A stretch of 64,000 nt of DNA. Source: UBA5109 sp963975155 (GTDB lineage: Bacteria > Pseudomonadota > Gammaproteobacteria > Pseudomonadales > Pseudohongiellaceae). Of the stretch, positions 1 to 8,529 are shown in pieces. Position numbers and translations under genes: made by a program. How positions within the stretch are numbered: position 1 is the stretch's first letter; each line of letters starts with the position of its first letter. The DNA lies in the NCBI GenBank assembly GCA_963975155.1, contig CAXBFG010000010.1, forward strand, positions 1 to 64,000. The letters are read 5' to 3'. The notes beneath the pieces were generated by a model. That model did no database searches and had not been told where the DNA came from. It saw only the letters and a program-made list of their open reading frames with translations.

Positions 1-53
1 CACCGACCCCAGCATTATGAATGCTGTGCTCTAACCAGCTGAGCTACGTAGCC
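1..53 (-). tRNA. tRNA-Met (CAT), elongator type, 3' part cut by window edge
   Basis: On the minus strand the sequence opens with GGCTACGTAGCTCAG, followed by a D-loop, then a five-pair anticodon stem (CAGCA/TGCTG) around the loop TTCATAA, giving anticodon CAT. The acceptor and D-arm match the elongator methionine tRNA of gammaproteobacteria rather than initiator or Ile2 tRNA, as far as I remember those sequences. The variable loop starts, but the T-arm and acceptor 3' strand lie beyond the window. It follows ychF on the same strand, as in Pseudomonas. Confidence 0.9.
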
Positions 54-108
54 AAAACATATATAAGAAGGGTGCGCATTCTGGCGAAAGGGGTGATTTT
101 TGTCAAGG

Positions 109-1200
109 TCAGACGTTAAACCTGAAATGCACCACATCACCATCCTGCACAATATATTCCTTGCCTTCCAGACGCCATTTCCCGGCATCCTTGGCGCCCA
201 GTTCGCCTTTGTATTGCACGAAATCATCATAGGCAATCACTTCGGCACGGATAAAGCCTTTTTCAAAATCTGTATGAATGACCGCCGCAGCTTTTGGCGC
301 CGTAGCGCCAATCTTGACGGTCCAGGCGCGCACTTCTTTTACGCCAGCGGTGAAATAGGTCTGTAAACCCAGCAGCTTGTAGCCGGCTCTGATCACCCTG
401 TCGAGGCCCGGTTCTTCCATACCCAGATCGGTTAAAAACTCCAAAGTTTCTTCGTCTTCCAGTTCGGCAATTTCAGATTCGAGCTTGTTACAGACAGCGA
501 CAACTTCGGCGCCTTCTTCACTGGCTATTGAGGTGACCAGGTCCAGATGTGGGTTGTCGGTGAAACCGCTTTCATCAACATTGGCGATATAAAGCGTGGG
601 CTTGATGGTTAGCAGATGCAGGTTGTATATATCACTCAGTTCTTCCTTGTTTAAGCCCAGGCTTCGAACCGGTTTAGTCTGGTTCAGGTGAGCCTGTACT
701 TTTTCCAGCAGACTTTTCAGTCTGAGTAAGTCCTTGTCACCACTTTTGGCATTTTTGCTGGCTTTATCCAGTGTTTTTTCGACGGTTTCCAGGTCTGCCA
801 GCGCCAGTTCAGTATTGATGGTATCAATATCATCTTTGGGATTAATGGTATTGGATACATGCACAACGTTGGCGTCCTCAAAACATCGCACGACATGGGC
901 TATGGCATCGCATTCACGGATATTGGCCAGAAATTTATTACCCAGGCCTTCACCTTTGGAGGCCCCAGCCACCAGTCCGGCGATATCCACAAATTCCATA
1001 GTGGTCGGAATGGTTTTTTGTGGTTTGACTATTTCAGTCAAGGCATCCAGACGAGGGTCCGGGACAGATACAATGCCGGAATTGGGCTCGATAGTGCAGA
1101 AGGGAAAATTCTCTGCAGCTATACCGGCCTTGGTTAAGGCATTAAACAATGTTGATTTACCGACATTGGGTAAACCGACGATACCGCATTTAATTGCCAT
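109..1200 (-). CDS. ychF: Redox-regulated ATPase YchF (Obg-like, OLA1 family)
   Basis: At 363 aa this is the standard length for YchF/OLA1, a ribosome-associated P-loop protein of the Obg group that prefers ATP to GTP. The G1 loop GLPNVGKST is at residues 9-17 and a DIAGLV G3 motif lies near residue 73. Instead of a GTP-specific NKxD motif there is NVDE near residue 200, as expected for an ATP-binding family member. The C-terminal part is a TGS domain ending in DGDVVHFRFNV. It is the last gene of the prs-rplY-pth-ychF run, and its start overlaps the 3' end of pth by 11 bp, which suggests translational coupling. Function in stress response and translation is known for the family, not visible here. 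Confidence 0.97.
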   Translation of the reverse strand: MAIKCGIVGLPNVGKSTLFNALTKAGIAAENFPFCTIEPNSGIVSVPDPRLDALTEIVKPQKTIPTTMEFVDIAGLVAGASKGEGLGNKFLANIRECDAIAHVVRCFEDANVVHVSNTINPKDDIDTINTELALADLETVEKTLDKASKNAKSGDKDLLRLKSLLEKVQAHLNQTKPVRSLGLNKEELSDIYNLHLLTIKPTLYIANVDESGFTDNPHLDLVTSIASEEGAEVVAVCNKLESEIAELEDEETLEFLTDLGMEEPGLDRVIRAGYKLLGLQTYFTAGVKEVRAWTVKIGATAPKAAAVIHTDFEKGFIRAEVIAYDDFVQYKGELGAKDAGKWRLEGKEYIVQDGDVVHFRFNV

Positions 1201-1792
1201 CTTTTAAATTCTCCTGATTCTGCGTATGCAGCTTAAGCATAGCCTGCTGATATTCACCCTCGACCAGCAAGGGAACAAGCTTGATCACCTTATCGATATC
1301 CGCCTGAATTTGTTCGGCATCTTGTTTGGAAGGCTCACTGAGGACATAGTCGCTGACTTTTCTGGCATCCCCGGGGTGGCCGATGCCAATCCGTAAGCGG
1401 TTAAAATCCTGGCTGCCGATAGCCTTTATAATGTCGCGAATACCATTGTGACCGCCATGACCCCCGCCTTTCTTTAAACGTGTGGTGCCTACCGGTAAGT
1501 CCAGTTCGTCATAGGCAACCAGAATTTCCAGAGGATCGATTTTGAAATACTGCAGGAAAGCTGCAACTGACTGACCACTATGGTTCATGAAGGTAGTAGG
1601 GAAGAGCAGGCGGACATCCTGATCTTTAATAGTGATTCGCTCGGTTAAACCGAAAAATTTGGTGTCGGCTTTAAGAGTGCCCTGATAATCATCACAAAGC
1701 GTTTCCAGAAACATGGCTCCGGCATTATGTCGGGTAAAGCGATATTGCTGGCCTGGATTTCCCAGGCCAACAATTAACTTGATTCCACTCAT
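1190..1792 (-). CDS. pth: Peptidyl-tRNA hydrolase
   Basis: This 200-aa protein is the bacterial Pth that cleaves peptidyl-tRNA released by ribosome drop-off, recycling tRNA. The signature VGLGNPG is at residues 8-14, and the catalytic-site residues Asn12 and His22 (in TRHNAG) are present, as are the downstream FMN and GGGHGGHNG segments that bind the substrate. It lies between rplY (22 bp upstream) and ychF (overlapping), the usual gammaproteobacterial arrangement. The start ATG is at 1790-1792 and gives the expected N-terminus right before the first beta strand. Confidence 0.97.
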   Translation of the reverse strand: MSGIKLIVGLGNPGQQYRFTRHNAGAMFLETLCDDYQGTLKADTKFFGLTERITIKDQDVRLLFPTTFMNHSGQSVAAFLQYFKIDPLEILVAYDELDLPVGTTRLKKGGGHGGHNGIRDIIKAIGSQDFNRLRIGIGHPGDARKVSDYVLSEPSKQDAEQIQADIDKVIKLVPLLVEGEYQQAMLKLHTQNQENLKDGN

Positions 1793-1814
1793 GTGATATC
1801 AGAAATGTGCTGAC

Positions 1815-2498
1815 TTAATCGTCGGCTTTCTCGCCGTCGTCATCAGAATCGTCAGCTGAATCTGCAGCTTCACCGGCATCTGCTTCATCTTCAGTGCTTT
1901 CTTCAACTGCAGCTCTGGGCAGTACACAGGCAGCAACTGGCTGATCGTGTTCTTCACCGTGGCTGAGTTCTACACTGGTAACACCTTCCGGTAATGCCAG
2001 ATCAGAAATATGAATGGATTCGCCGACATGCAGTTCAGCCATAAATACTTCGATGTATTCAGGCAGCTTGCCAGGTAGACAGGTAATCTCCAGATCATTC
2101 ATCAGGTGATTAATAATGCCGCCTTCCAGTTTAACGCCAGGGCACTTGTCTTCATTAACAAAATGCAGCGGTACATTAACGGTAATTTCCTGGTCGGCAC
2201 TGACCCGCAGAAAATCGGCATGCATGATTTTCGGCTTGGCGGGATGGCGTTGCAGATCCTTGATTACCACGCTTTGCTCTTTGCCTGCAACTTTCAGGGT
2301 AATGATGTGGGAAAAGAAGGCCTCGTTCAGAACCGCTCGTGCAATATCCTTATGCGGGATAGTGACACTTTCAGGTTCCTTACCGGCACCATAGATAATG
2401 GCAGGAATTTCACCAGCCAGGCGACGCAGGCGGCGGCTCGCACCTTTCCCCACGTCTGATCGAGGACTAGCCTCGAGTATAAAGTCTTGTTTGGACAT
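1815..2498 (-). CDS. rplY: 50S ribosomal protein L25 (Ctc form)
   Basis: L25 binds 5S rRNA in the large subunit. The first about 95 residues are the L25 domain and the rest is the TL5/Ctc C-terminal beta domain, so this is the long two-domain form (227 aa) and not the short 94-aa E. coli form. The last about 35 residues are extremely acidic (runs of Asp, Glu and Ala), a common tail in this family. The gene follows prs by 78 bp, with a hairpin in the gap, and precedes pth. Confidence 0.96.
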   Translation of the reverse strand: MSKQDFILEASPRSDVGKGASRRLRRLAGEIPAIIYGAGKEPESVTIPHKDIARAVLNEAFFSHIITLKVAGKEQSVVIKDLQRHPAKPKIMHADFLRVSADQEITVNVPLHFVNEDKCPGVKLEGGIINHLMNDLEITCLPGKLPEYIEVFMAELHVGESIHISDLALPEGVTSVELSHGEEHDQPVAACVLPRAAVEESTEDEADAGEAADSADDSDDDGEKADD

Positions 2499-2517
2499 AA
2501 TATGTCTCCTTAAAGTT

Positions 2518-2550
2518 CTTCCTGATCCCTTGCGACCAGTTCGCAGGAAG
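2518..2550 (-). other. Hairpin in the prs-rplY gap (possible attenuator)
   Basis: CTTCCTG (2518-2524) and CAGGAAG (2544-2550) form a 7-bp inverted repeat, and TGCGA/TCGCA inside it can form an alternative stem. There is no clear U-run on the minus strand, so I do not call it a full terminator. It may tune rplY expression relative to prs or be a processing site. Confidence 0.35.
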
Positions 2551-2576
2551 GTTAATAAACCGAGAGATGCCGTCGA

Positions 2577-3536
2577 TCAGTTGTGATCGAACATGGCACT
2601 AACGGATTCTTCATTGCTGACACGTCGGATTGACTCGCCAAGAAATTTGGCAAGAGATAGCTGACGTATCTTACTGCAATTCTTTGCTTCCTCTTTAAGA
2701 GGAATCGTGTCTGTAACAACCAGCGTATCGAGAGCAGAGTTGTTAATGTTGGCAATCGCGTTTCCGGAAAGTACCGGATGTGTACAGTAGGAAACGACTT
2801 TGGTGGCGCCCTGTTCTTTCAGGGCATCAGCGGCCTTACATAGGGTGCCGGCGGTATCGACCATATCATCGACGATCAGACAGGTGCGCTTGTCGACGTC
2901 GCCGATCAGATGCATTACCTGCGATTCATTCGCCTTGGGGCGACGTTTATCAATAATGGCCAGATCCACATCCAGTTGTTTGGCGAAGGCTCTGGCCCTG
3001 ACCACACCACCAATATCCGGCGATACCACAACCAGATCCTTATATTTCTGATGAATGACATCTTCGACCAGAATAGGTGATCCGTAAACGTTATCAACAG
3101 GGATGCTGAAAAAACCCTGGATTTGTTCTGCATGTAAATCGACAGTCAGTAATCGGTTTACACCGGCGGCACTGATCATGTCGGCGACCACTTTTGCACT
3201 GATCGGGACACGTGCTGAACGTACCCGACGATCCTGACGGGCATATCCGAAATAAGGGACCACCGCGGTAATACGATCTGCAGAAGAACGATGCAGGGCA
3301 TCAGCCATCAATAGTAATTCCATCAGATTATCATTGGTCGGGAAGCAGGTAGGTTGAATGATAAAAACATCCTGACCACGGACATTCTCATTCAGTTCAA
3401 CATAGCTCTCACCATCGCTGAATTGTTGGACATCAGCTCGGCCTAAAGGCACGCCCAGCCATTTGGCAACATTCTGAGCGAGCTGCAGATTAGCGTTCCC
3501 ACTAAACACCATCAAACTTTTTGGCATTTTTGACAC
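2577..3536 (-). CDS. prs: Ribose-phosphate pyrophosphokinase (PRPP synthetase)
   Basis: This 319-aa enzyme transfers pyrophosphate from ATP to ribose 5-phosphate to make PRPP, the precursor of purines, pyrimidines, NAD, histidine and tryptophan. The N-terminal SGNANLQLAQ segment, the flexible-loop region PYFGYARQDRRVRSARVPIS and the PRPP-binding motif LIVDDMVDTAGT are all present. Length matches class I bacterial Prs (about 315 aa). It lies between tRNA-Gln and rplY. The start ATG at 3534-3536 puts MSKMPKSLMVF at the N-terminus; a second in-frame ATG three codons on is also possible. Confidence 0.97.
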   Translation of the reverse strand: MSKMPKSLMVFSGNANLQLAQNVAKWLGVPLGRADVQQFSDGESYVELNENVRGQDVFIIQPTCFPTNDNLMELLLMADALHRSSADRITAVVPYFGYARQDRRVRSARVPISAKVVADMISAAGVNRLLTVDLHAEQIQGFFSIPVDNVYGSPILVEDVIHQKYKDLVVVSPDIGGVVRARAFAKQLDVDLAIIDKRRPKANESQVMHLIGDVDKRTCLIVDDMVDTAGTLCKAADALKEQGATKVVSYCTHPVLSGNAIANINNSALDTLVVTDTIPLKEEAKNCSKIRQLSLAKFLGESIRRVSNEESVSAMFDHN

Positions 3537-3645
3537 CTGTCTTTGTTAACCAGAGTTTGTAAATCCAGCTTTTGTCTTAAAATCCAATTCTTGTCTTAAG
3601 TATGGCCAGCATCCGTTTAACGAAGCATAAACGATAAAATTGATA

Positions 3646-3720
3646 TGGCTGGGGTGGGAGGATTCGAACCTCCGCATGCAAGGATCAAAACCTTGTGCCT
3701 TACCGCTTGGCTACACCCCA
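3646..3720 (-). tRNA. tRNA-Gln (TTG)
   Basis: The minus strand gives TGGGGTGTAGCCAAGCGGTAA at the 5' end (3720 down), an anticodon stem AAGG/CCTT around TTTTGAT with anticodon TTG, a T-arm with GGTTCGAATCC, and ACCCCAGCCA at the 3' end. The acceptor strands pair (TGGGGT/ACCCCA) and the CCA is encoded at 3648-3646. A tRNA-Gln between ispE and prs is the arrangement I recall from Pseudomonas. Confidence 0.97.
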
Positions 3721-3754
3721 TTTAATCTTTACTCGGTCTTGCTTGATTCATTTG

Positions 3755-4594
3755 CTACAGGGCCAGTAACGCCGGGGAAAGATTTATTCCTTTGGCAACA
3801 AAACCAGTTAGTTCCTGTGGCAATTCAGTGAGCACTTTTTGTGCTGCTGCTCTGGAGTCAAAGCTGGCAAAAATACTCGAACCGGTGCCAGTCATGCGTG
3901 CCGAAGCATATCCATTCAGCCACTGCAAAGCAGATCCAATTTCAGGATAAAGCGCTACGGCGACTGCTTCGCAGTCATTCCTGGTGCCCGAAAATGGAAA
4001 GGCGGGTATTGTGATGGTCGAGCTGTTCCTTGTCAATTGCTCATGGGAAAAAATTTGCCTGGTTGAGACCTGGCAAGGCGGTGAAATTACCAGATACCAA
4101 CGCTCTGGCAATGACAGTGCCGTCAGCTTTTCGCCGACGCCTTCTGCCCAGCCGGAATGTCCGCGCACGAAGACCGGGACGTCTGCACCCAGACTCAGAC
4201 CAAGCTCTGCCAGCTGGTCCTCAGTAAATCCACAGTTCCACAGTTTATTGAGCCCTAACAGGGTAGTGGCTGCATCAGAGCTGCCTCCGCCCAGTCCGGC
4301 GCCCATAGGCAAGATTTTGCTCAGATGGATTGCAGCACCATGGGGCACTTTAGCGCTTTGCTGTAATAAGGCTGCTGCCTTCACAATCAGGTTGTCTTCA
4401 GGGTTAAGCGTGCTGATCTGCGTACCTGGATCAAAACTGAGTTCAATTCCGGGTGTTTCGGAGAGGGTGAATTCCAGACGATCACCATAATCCAGTAGCT
4501 GAAAACAGGTCTGTAGCTCATGGTAACCGTCAGCACGGCGGCCGGTAATATGCAAAAACAGATTGAGTTTGGCTGGAGCTGGCAGGCTGAGCAT
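3755..4594 (-). CDS. ispE: 4-diphosphocytidyl-2-C-methyl-D-erythritol kinase
   Basis: IspE phosphorylates CDP-methylerythritol in the non-mevalonate isoprenoid pathway. The GHMP-kinase signatures are visible: PAPAKLNLFLHITGRRADGY at residues 5-24, the ATP-binding loop LPMGAGLGGGSSDAA near residue 95, and the C-terminal ARMTGTGSSIFA loop. At 279 aa it has the normal length. It ends just before tRNA-Gln and starts 3 bp after the lolB stop, so lolB-ispE are co-transcribed. The same window also carries ispB and ispH. Confidence 0.96.
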   Translation of the reverse strand: MLSLPAPAKLNLFLHITGRRADGYHELQTCFQLLDYGDRLEFTLSETPGIELSFDPGTQISTLNPEDNLIVKAAALLQQSAKVPHGAAIHLSKILPMGAGLGGGSSDAATTLLGLNKLWNCGFTEDQLAELGLSLGADVPVFVRGHSGWAEGVGEKLTALSLPERWYLVISPPCQVSTRQIFSHEQLTRNSSTITIPAFPFSGTRNDCEAVAVALYPEIGSALQWLNGYASARMTGTGSSIFASFDSRAAAQKVLTELPQELTGFVAKGINLSPALLAL

Positions 4595-4597
4595 GAC

Positions 4598-5221
4598 TTA
4601 ATTGCTCCCGGGACTGATTTGCCAGGACTGAATAATAAAGGTTAACTGATAGTCGGGGTGAGTCATACGAATGCGACCCGGCAGACTCAAACCGTTATTG
4701 TCACTGTAGCGATCATAGGTCAGGCGCCAGTTATTGCCGAGTGCATCGCTTTGACTGAGATTGGCCAGAAGCTGGTTTTCATCAAGTTCCAGATCGGCCG
4801 GACTGTCGGGTGCCGGAATTCCCCTTACCCAGTAATATAAAGCCTCGGCTGGAAATTCGTAGCCGAGATATTCGCGACTTAATTCGCCCAGACTGAGGGC
4901 TTCAACGGGCTCTTCATTGGCTCTTTGCAGACGGATCTTCTCTTCATTGCCACTGACCAGTGTCGCACCGAGCCCCAGTGCACCACTTAAATTAATTGCA
5001 AACTCCTTATCCACCTGTTGCCAGTTTATTGAAACGGTATCCGAATTATTGCCCTGACGTATATTAAGACGACCCTGCAAAGTCCATTCTTCCTCTGATA
5101 TTACGAGAGCCTGGTGTGCCTGCCAATCGCGGTTACTGAGGATATTGCTGGTCGTACAGGAAGTCACCAGCAAGCAAACTATGAAAATAAAGGCCGTTCG
5201 AGCTGACCTGCAGAAAGGCAT
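4598..5221 (-). CDS. lolB: Outer-membrane lipoprotein receptor LolB
   Basis: LolB accepts lipoproteins from LolA in the periplasm and inserts them into the outer membrane. A lipoprotein signal peptide ends in LLVTSC with the lipidated Cys at residue 22. The body has the LolB pattern (DWQAHQALVISEEEWTLQGRLNIRQG..., WQQ, FAINLSGALGLGATLV) and ends with LTFIIQSWQ. It lies between a TPR lipoprotein gene and ispE, the canonical LolB neighbourhood. Sequence conservation of LolB is low, so context adds weight. Confidence 0.92.
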   Translation of the reverse strand: MPFCRSARTAFIFIVCLLVTSCTTSNILSNRDWQAHQALVISEEEWTLQGRLNIRQGNNSDTVSINWQQVDKEFAINLSGALGLGATLVSGNEEKIRLQRANEEPVEALSLGELSREYLGYEFPAEALYYWVRGIPAPDSPADLELDENQLLANLSQSDALGNNWRLTYDRYSDNNGLSLPGRIRMTHPDYQLTFIIQSWQISPGSN

Positions 5222-5229
5222 GACGTGGA

Positions 5230-7065
5230 TTAACTGTCTGACTCGACGGAAAGACGCTGCATAGTGTTGAGAATAAATTCACTATCGGGTTGTGCTTCCA
5301 GAGCTGCCTGCCAGATTTCCCGGGCTGCATCACGTTGTCCCTGTACCCATAAGACTTCCCCTAAATGGGCGGCCACTTCATGATCAGGATAAAGTTCAAA
5401 GGCCAGTTCCAGATTAACGCGGGCTTCGTCATACCTGCCGAGTTTGTACTGTACCCAGCCCAGACTATCCAGAATGGCGGGGTCGTTAGGGGATAACTCT
5501 ATGGCATGCTGTATAAGCTCGAAGGCTTCATTGAAGCGGTTGGTGCGGTCGGCAAGATAATAACCAAGGGTATTGAAAGGCGATGGATTGTTTGGTTCCA
5601 GGCGCATCATGCTGCGTAAATCCAGCTCCATCAGATCCAGATCGTTCAGCTCCTGAGCAACCAGAGAGCGTAGCTGGAGCAGCTGTATATCATTAGGATA
5701 ATTACTTATGGCTCGACCCAGAAAGCCCAGGGCAAGTTCATATTGTTCGGCATCAAACAGCAGGCTGCCTTCCAGTGTAAGCAGGGTGCTGTTGATTTCC
5801 GGACGTCTGAAGCGCAGCTCACGAAAGTGTTCAGAGGCTTCCCGATAGCGATCCTGTTCAATCATCAGTTCCAGGTAGTTACGCAGAGCAATCAGGTAAT
5901 TATTGCCGCCATTGACCTGAAGGTAATGATCTATGGCCAGATCAGGATTATTTTCTTCATCACTGATCAAAGCCATATAGTAGTGTGCATCATTCATGCG
6001 CTGACCATTTACCAGTAAACGCTGGAAATAGTTTTTGGCGGCACTTAACTGATTGGCTTCAATAGACAGCAGGGCGAGTGAGTACAACATGTCAAAATCC
6101 TGAGGATCCTGCGCTACGATAAGTTCGAACTGTACAATGGCATCCCGGAAATTCCCTTCCTGTACCAGTTTACGAGCATATGCAAAGCGTAACTGCTTGT
6201 TGTCGGCATGTTCATTCAGGCTGCTCTCGAGGCGACGTCTGGCCTGGCGAGTCTCACCCATGGCTTCCAGAATGCCAATTTCGGCGATCAGGATTTCCAC
6301 CGAGTCATCCATCTCTTCCGCTAACTGGTGTAAAATTTCGTAGGCATTCTCCAGCTGATTATCTCCCCGATACAATTGTGCAAGAGCCAGACGCAGGCTT
6401 AGCTCCTGCGGATAAAGAGGCAGGAGCGCTTCAAAATCACTGATCAAGCTATCAATGGTGGGCTGGATTTCAATATTATTTTCGGCGCGGTTGCTGATTA
6501 AGCGAAAATCAACGTCATACTCAAGCGCCTGCATTTGGGCAAACAGGTCGAGTGCGTCGTTTAGCCGATTCACAGCAATCAGCTGATAGGCTTGTGTTCT
6601 TAAGGCTTCTTCCGAGTCCGGTTGCAGTGCCAGCCATAATCCGTTCAATTCCAATGAAGCCGATGTATCACGCAGGAATGTCGCAATTCTTGCCCCCCGG
6701 CGAATGATGCCAAGATCATTGGTCTCACGGGCAAGTGCCAGGTATTCACTTAAAGCAGCCTGATTGTAGCCGCGTTGTCCGGCCAGTTCTGCCATGATGA
6801 CTCTGGTCAGAATGTCTTCCGGAAACTGACCATAGCTGATTGATTCACGCGGTGCCGGAAGATTTCCTGCCTCTACGGGTGAGGTGCCTGGGGACTCATT
6901 GTTATCCGAACCCGGCTCTGCTGACTCGGTACTTGCTGTAAAGTTACTGTTGGCGGCTTGCTCCGTAGCTTGTGTACCAGGGTCTGCCTGGGGGCTGGCA
7001 CAGGCACCCAGGATTGAGGCAAAACCTGATAACAGCAGCAGTTTTAAGAGCGGGGAAAATTTCAT
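5230..7065 (-). CDS. TPR-repeat outer-membrane lipoprotein (PA4667-like)
   Basis: This 611-aa protein has a lipoprotein signal peptide (LLLLSGFASILGAC, Cys near residue 22), a Ser/Thr/Glu-rich linker and then about ten tetratricopeptide-type repeats to the end, the clearest being near the C-terminus (SPNDPAILDSLGWVQYKLGRY). It probably forms a periplasmic superhelical scaffold. It starts the lolB-ispE operon (8 bp from lolB) and diverges from hemA, the same position that PA4667 holds in Pseudomonas aeruginosa. The exact role is not known to me; a part in envelope assembly is inferred from location and lipidation. Confidence 0.85.
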   Translation of the reverse strand: MKFSPLLKLLLLSGFASILGACASPQADPGTQATEQAANSNFTASTESAEPGSDNNESPGTSPVEAGNLPAPRESISYGQFPEDILTRVIMAELAGQRGYNQAALSEYLALARETNDLGIIRRGARIATFLRDTSASLELNGLWLALQPDSEEALRTQAYQLIAVNRLNDALDLFAQMQALEYDVDFRLISNRAENNIEIQPTIDSLISDFEALLPLYPQELSLRLALAQLYRGDNQLENAYEILHQLAEEMDDSVEILIAEIGILEAMGETRQARRRLESSLNEHADNKQLRFAYARKLVQEGNFRDAIVQFELIVAQDPQDFDMLYSLALLSIEANQLSAAKNYFQRLLVNGQRMNDAHYYMALISDEENNPDLAIDHYLQVNGGNNYLIALRNYLELMIEQDRYREASEHFRELRFRRPEINSTLLTLEGSLLFDAEQYELALGFLGRAISNYPNDIQLLQLRSLVAQELNDLDLMELDLRSMMRLEPNNPSPFNTLGYYLADRTNRFNEAFELIQHAIELSPNDPAILDSLGWVQYKLGRYDEARVNLELAFELYPDHEVAAHLGEVLWVQGQRDAAREIWQAALEAQPDSEFILNTMQRLSVESDS

Positions 7066-7159
7066 AAGGATAAGTATAGCCAGACTTATTAGGCAGTGAC
7101 TACAGTATTGAGTAAAATAGCCGCTTTTATTATTTCAGAGTTCCTGACACTATTCTTTC

Positions 7160-8464
7160 ATGGCTACACTACTCCTGGGCATTAATCACAATACGGCGAG
7201 TATCGCGATCCGGGAAAAAGTTGCCTTTGCCCCTGAACTGATGCACGAAGCACTCCTGCAAGCATGTGAAAGTGCCGCATTGGGAGAGCTTGCCATTCTT
7301 TCTACCTGTAATCGTACCGAACTGTATTGCGTTCCCGATCATCTGTCCGAGAATGAAAGTCAAAGACTGGCTATTGAAAAAGATGTACTGGACTGGTTGG
7401 CACGATATCACCAGCTTGATCCGGGGGAATTGAAAGCCTGTATTTATGTTTACTGGGATGATGATGCTGTCCGGCACATTATGAAAGTCGCCAGTGGCCT
7501 GGATTCCATGGTGCTGGGTGAGCCGCAAATACTGGGGCAAATTAAATCTGCTTTTGCCGTCGCCAAGGAAGCGGGCAGTATAAATAGTAATCTGCACCGG
7601 GTTTTTGAAGATACTTTTGCGGTTGCCAAACAGGTCCGTACCGATACAGCAATCGGTGAAAATCCGGTTTCAGTCGCCTTTGCTGCTGTAACGCTGGCGC
7701 AGCATATTTTTTCTGATCTCACAAAGACTTCGGCCCTGATGATTGGTGCCGGTCGTACCATTGAGCTGGTCGTACAGCATTTAAAACAATCCGGTATAGC
7801 AGATATTGTCGTGGCCAACAGGACACTAACGCACGCACTGGAGCTGAAAGAAAAATATGGTGTTAAGGAAGTCTTGCTTTCAGATATTCCGGAGCAACTC
7901 ATACATGCTGATATCGTGGTTTCCTCCACAGCCAGCCAATTACCGATTCTGGGTAAAGGCGCTGTTGAAAAGGCCTTAAAAATCCGCAAACACAGGCCTA
8001 TTTTCATGGTTGATCTGGCGGTACCTCGAGATATCGAACCAGAGGTAGGTGATCTGGCGGACGTTTATCTCTACAGTGTTGATGATCTTAAAGAAGTCAT
8101 TGATACCAATGTGAAAAGTCGGCAGAATGCTGCCGCCGAAGCCGAGCAGATTATTGAGCGAGGTCTGGCCAGTTTCCAGAAGAAGCAACGCAGCCTGGAT
8201 ATTATTGACAGTCTTAAAGCCTTCCGAGAGAAAGCCGAATCAATTCGTGATACCGAATTGTCAAAGGCTCTAAAATCCCTTGAAAAAGGTGAAGAAGCAG
8301 AAAAGGTATTGAGTGAGCTGGCACGCCTGCTTACCAATAAATTAATTCATGCCCCCAGTGTGCAAATGAAAAAAGCCAGTGCTGATGGTCGTGAAGAACT
8401 GGTTGGTCTTGCTCAGGTCTTGTTTGAGCTGGACGATAAATCCAATGCCGATAGTGATAGTTAA
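7160..8464 (+). CDS. hemA: Glutamyl-tRNA reductase
   Basis: HemA reduces glutamyl-tRNA to glutamate-1-semialdehyde with NADPH, the first committed step of C5 tetrapyrrole synthesis. The catalytic Cys50 lies in STCNRTELY, and the GEPQILGQIK substrate motif, the NADPH-binding IGAG segment and a C-terminal dimerisation helix are all present. Length (434 aa) is typical. It is the first gene of hemA-prfA-prmC-(Sel1)-moeB and diverges from the TPR lipoprotein gene, leaving a 94-bp shared promoter region. Confidence 0.97.
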   Translation: MATLLLGINHNTASIAIREKVAFAPELMHEALLQACESAALGELAILSTCNRTELYCVPDHLSENESQRLAIEKDVLDWLARYHQLDPGELKACIYVYWDDDAVRHIMKVASGLDSMVLGEPQILGQIKSAFAVAKEAGSINSNLHRVFEDTFAVAKQVRTDTAIGENPVSVAFAAVTLAQHIFSDLTKTSALMIGAGRTIELVVQHLKQSGIADIVVANRTLTHALELKEKYGVKEVLLSDIPEQLIHADIVVSSTASQLPILGKGAVEKALKIRKHRPIFMVDLAVPRDIEPEVGDLADVYLYSVDDLKEVIDTNVKSRQNAAAEAEQIIERGLASFQKKQRSLDIIDSLKAFREKAESIRDTELSKALKSLEKGEEAEKVLSELARLLTNKLIHAPSVQMKKASADGREELVGLAQVLFELDDKSNADSDS

Positions 8465-8529
8465 TCCGGTCCGGTAATGTTAAAGATTATGCAAGATAGG
8501 TTAATGCCAGAAATGAATATAAGGCTGTA

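Noticed and set aside
3640..3831. A 63-codon frame across tRNA-Gln
   Set aside because: It reads through the complement of a well-formed tRNA and is an artefact.
3984..4490. A 168-codon plus-strand frame opposite ispE
   Set aside because: It is antisense to a clear IspE with intact kinase motifs; the translated sequence is Pro/Ser-rich low-complexity with no family.
7450..8007. A 185-codon minus-strand frame opposite hemA
   Set aside because: HemA on the other strand has all family motifs; the antisense frame is a codon-bias shadow rich in Ser, Thr and Cys.
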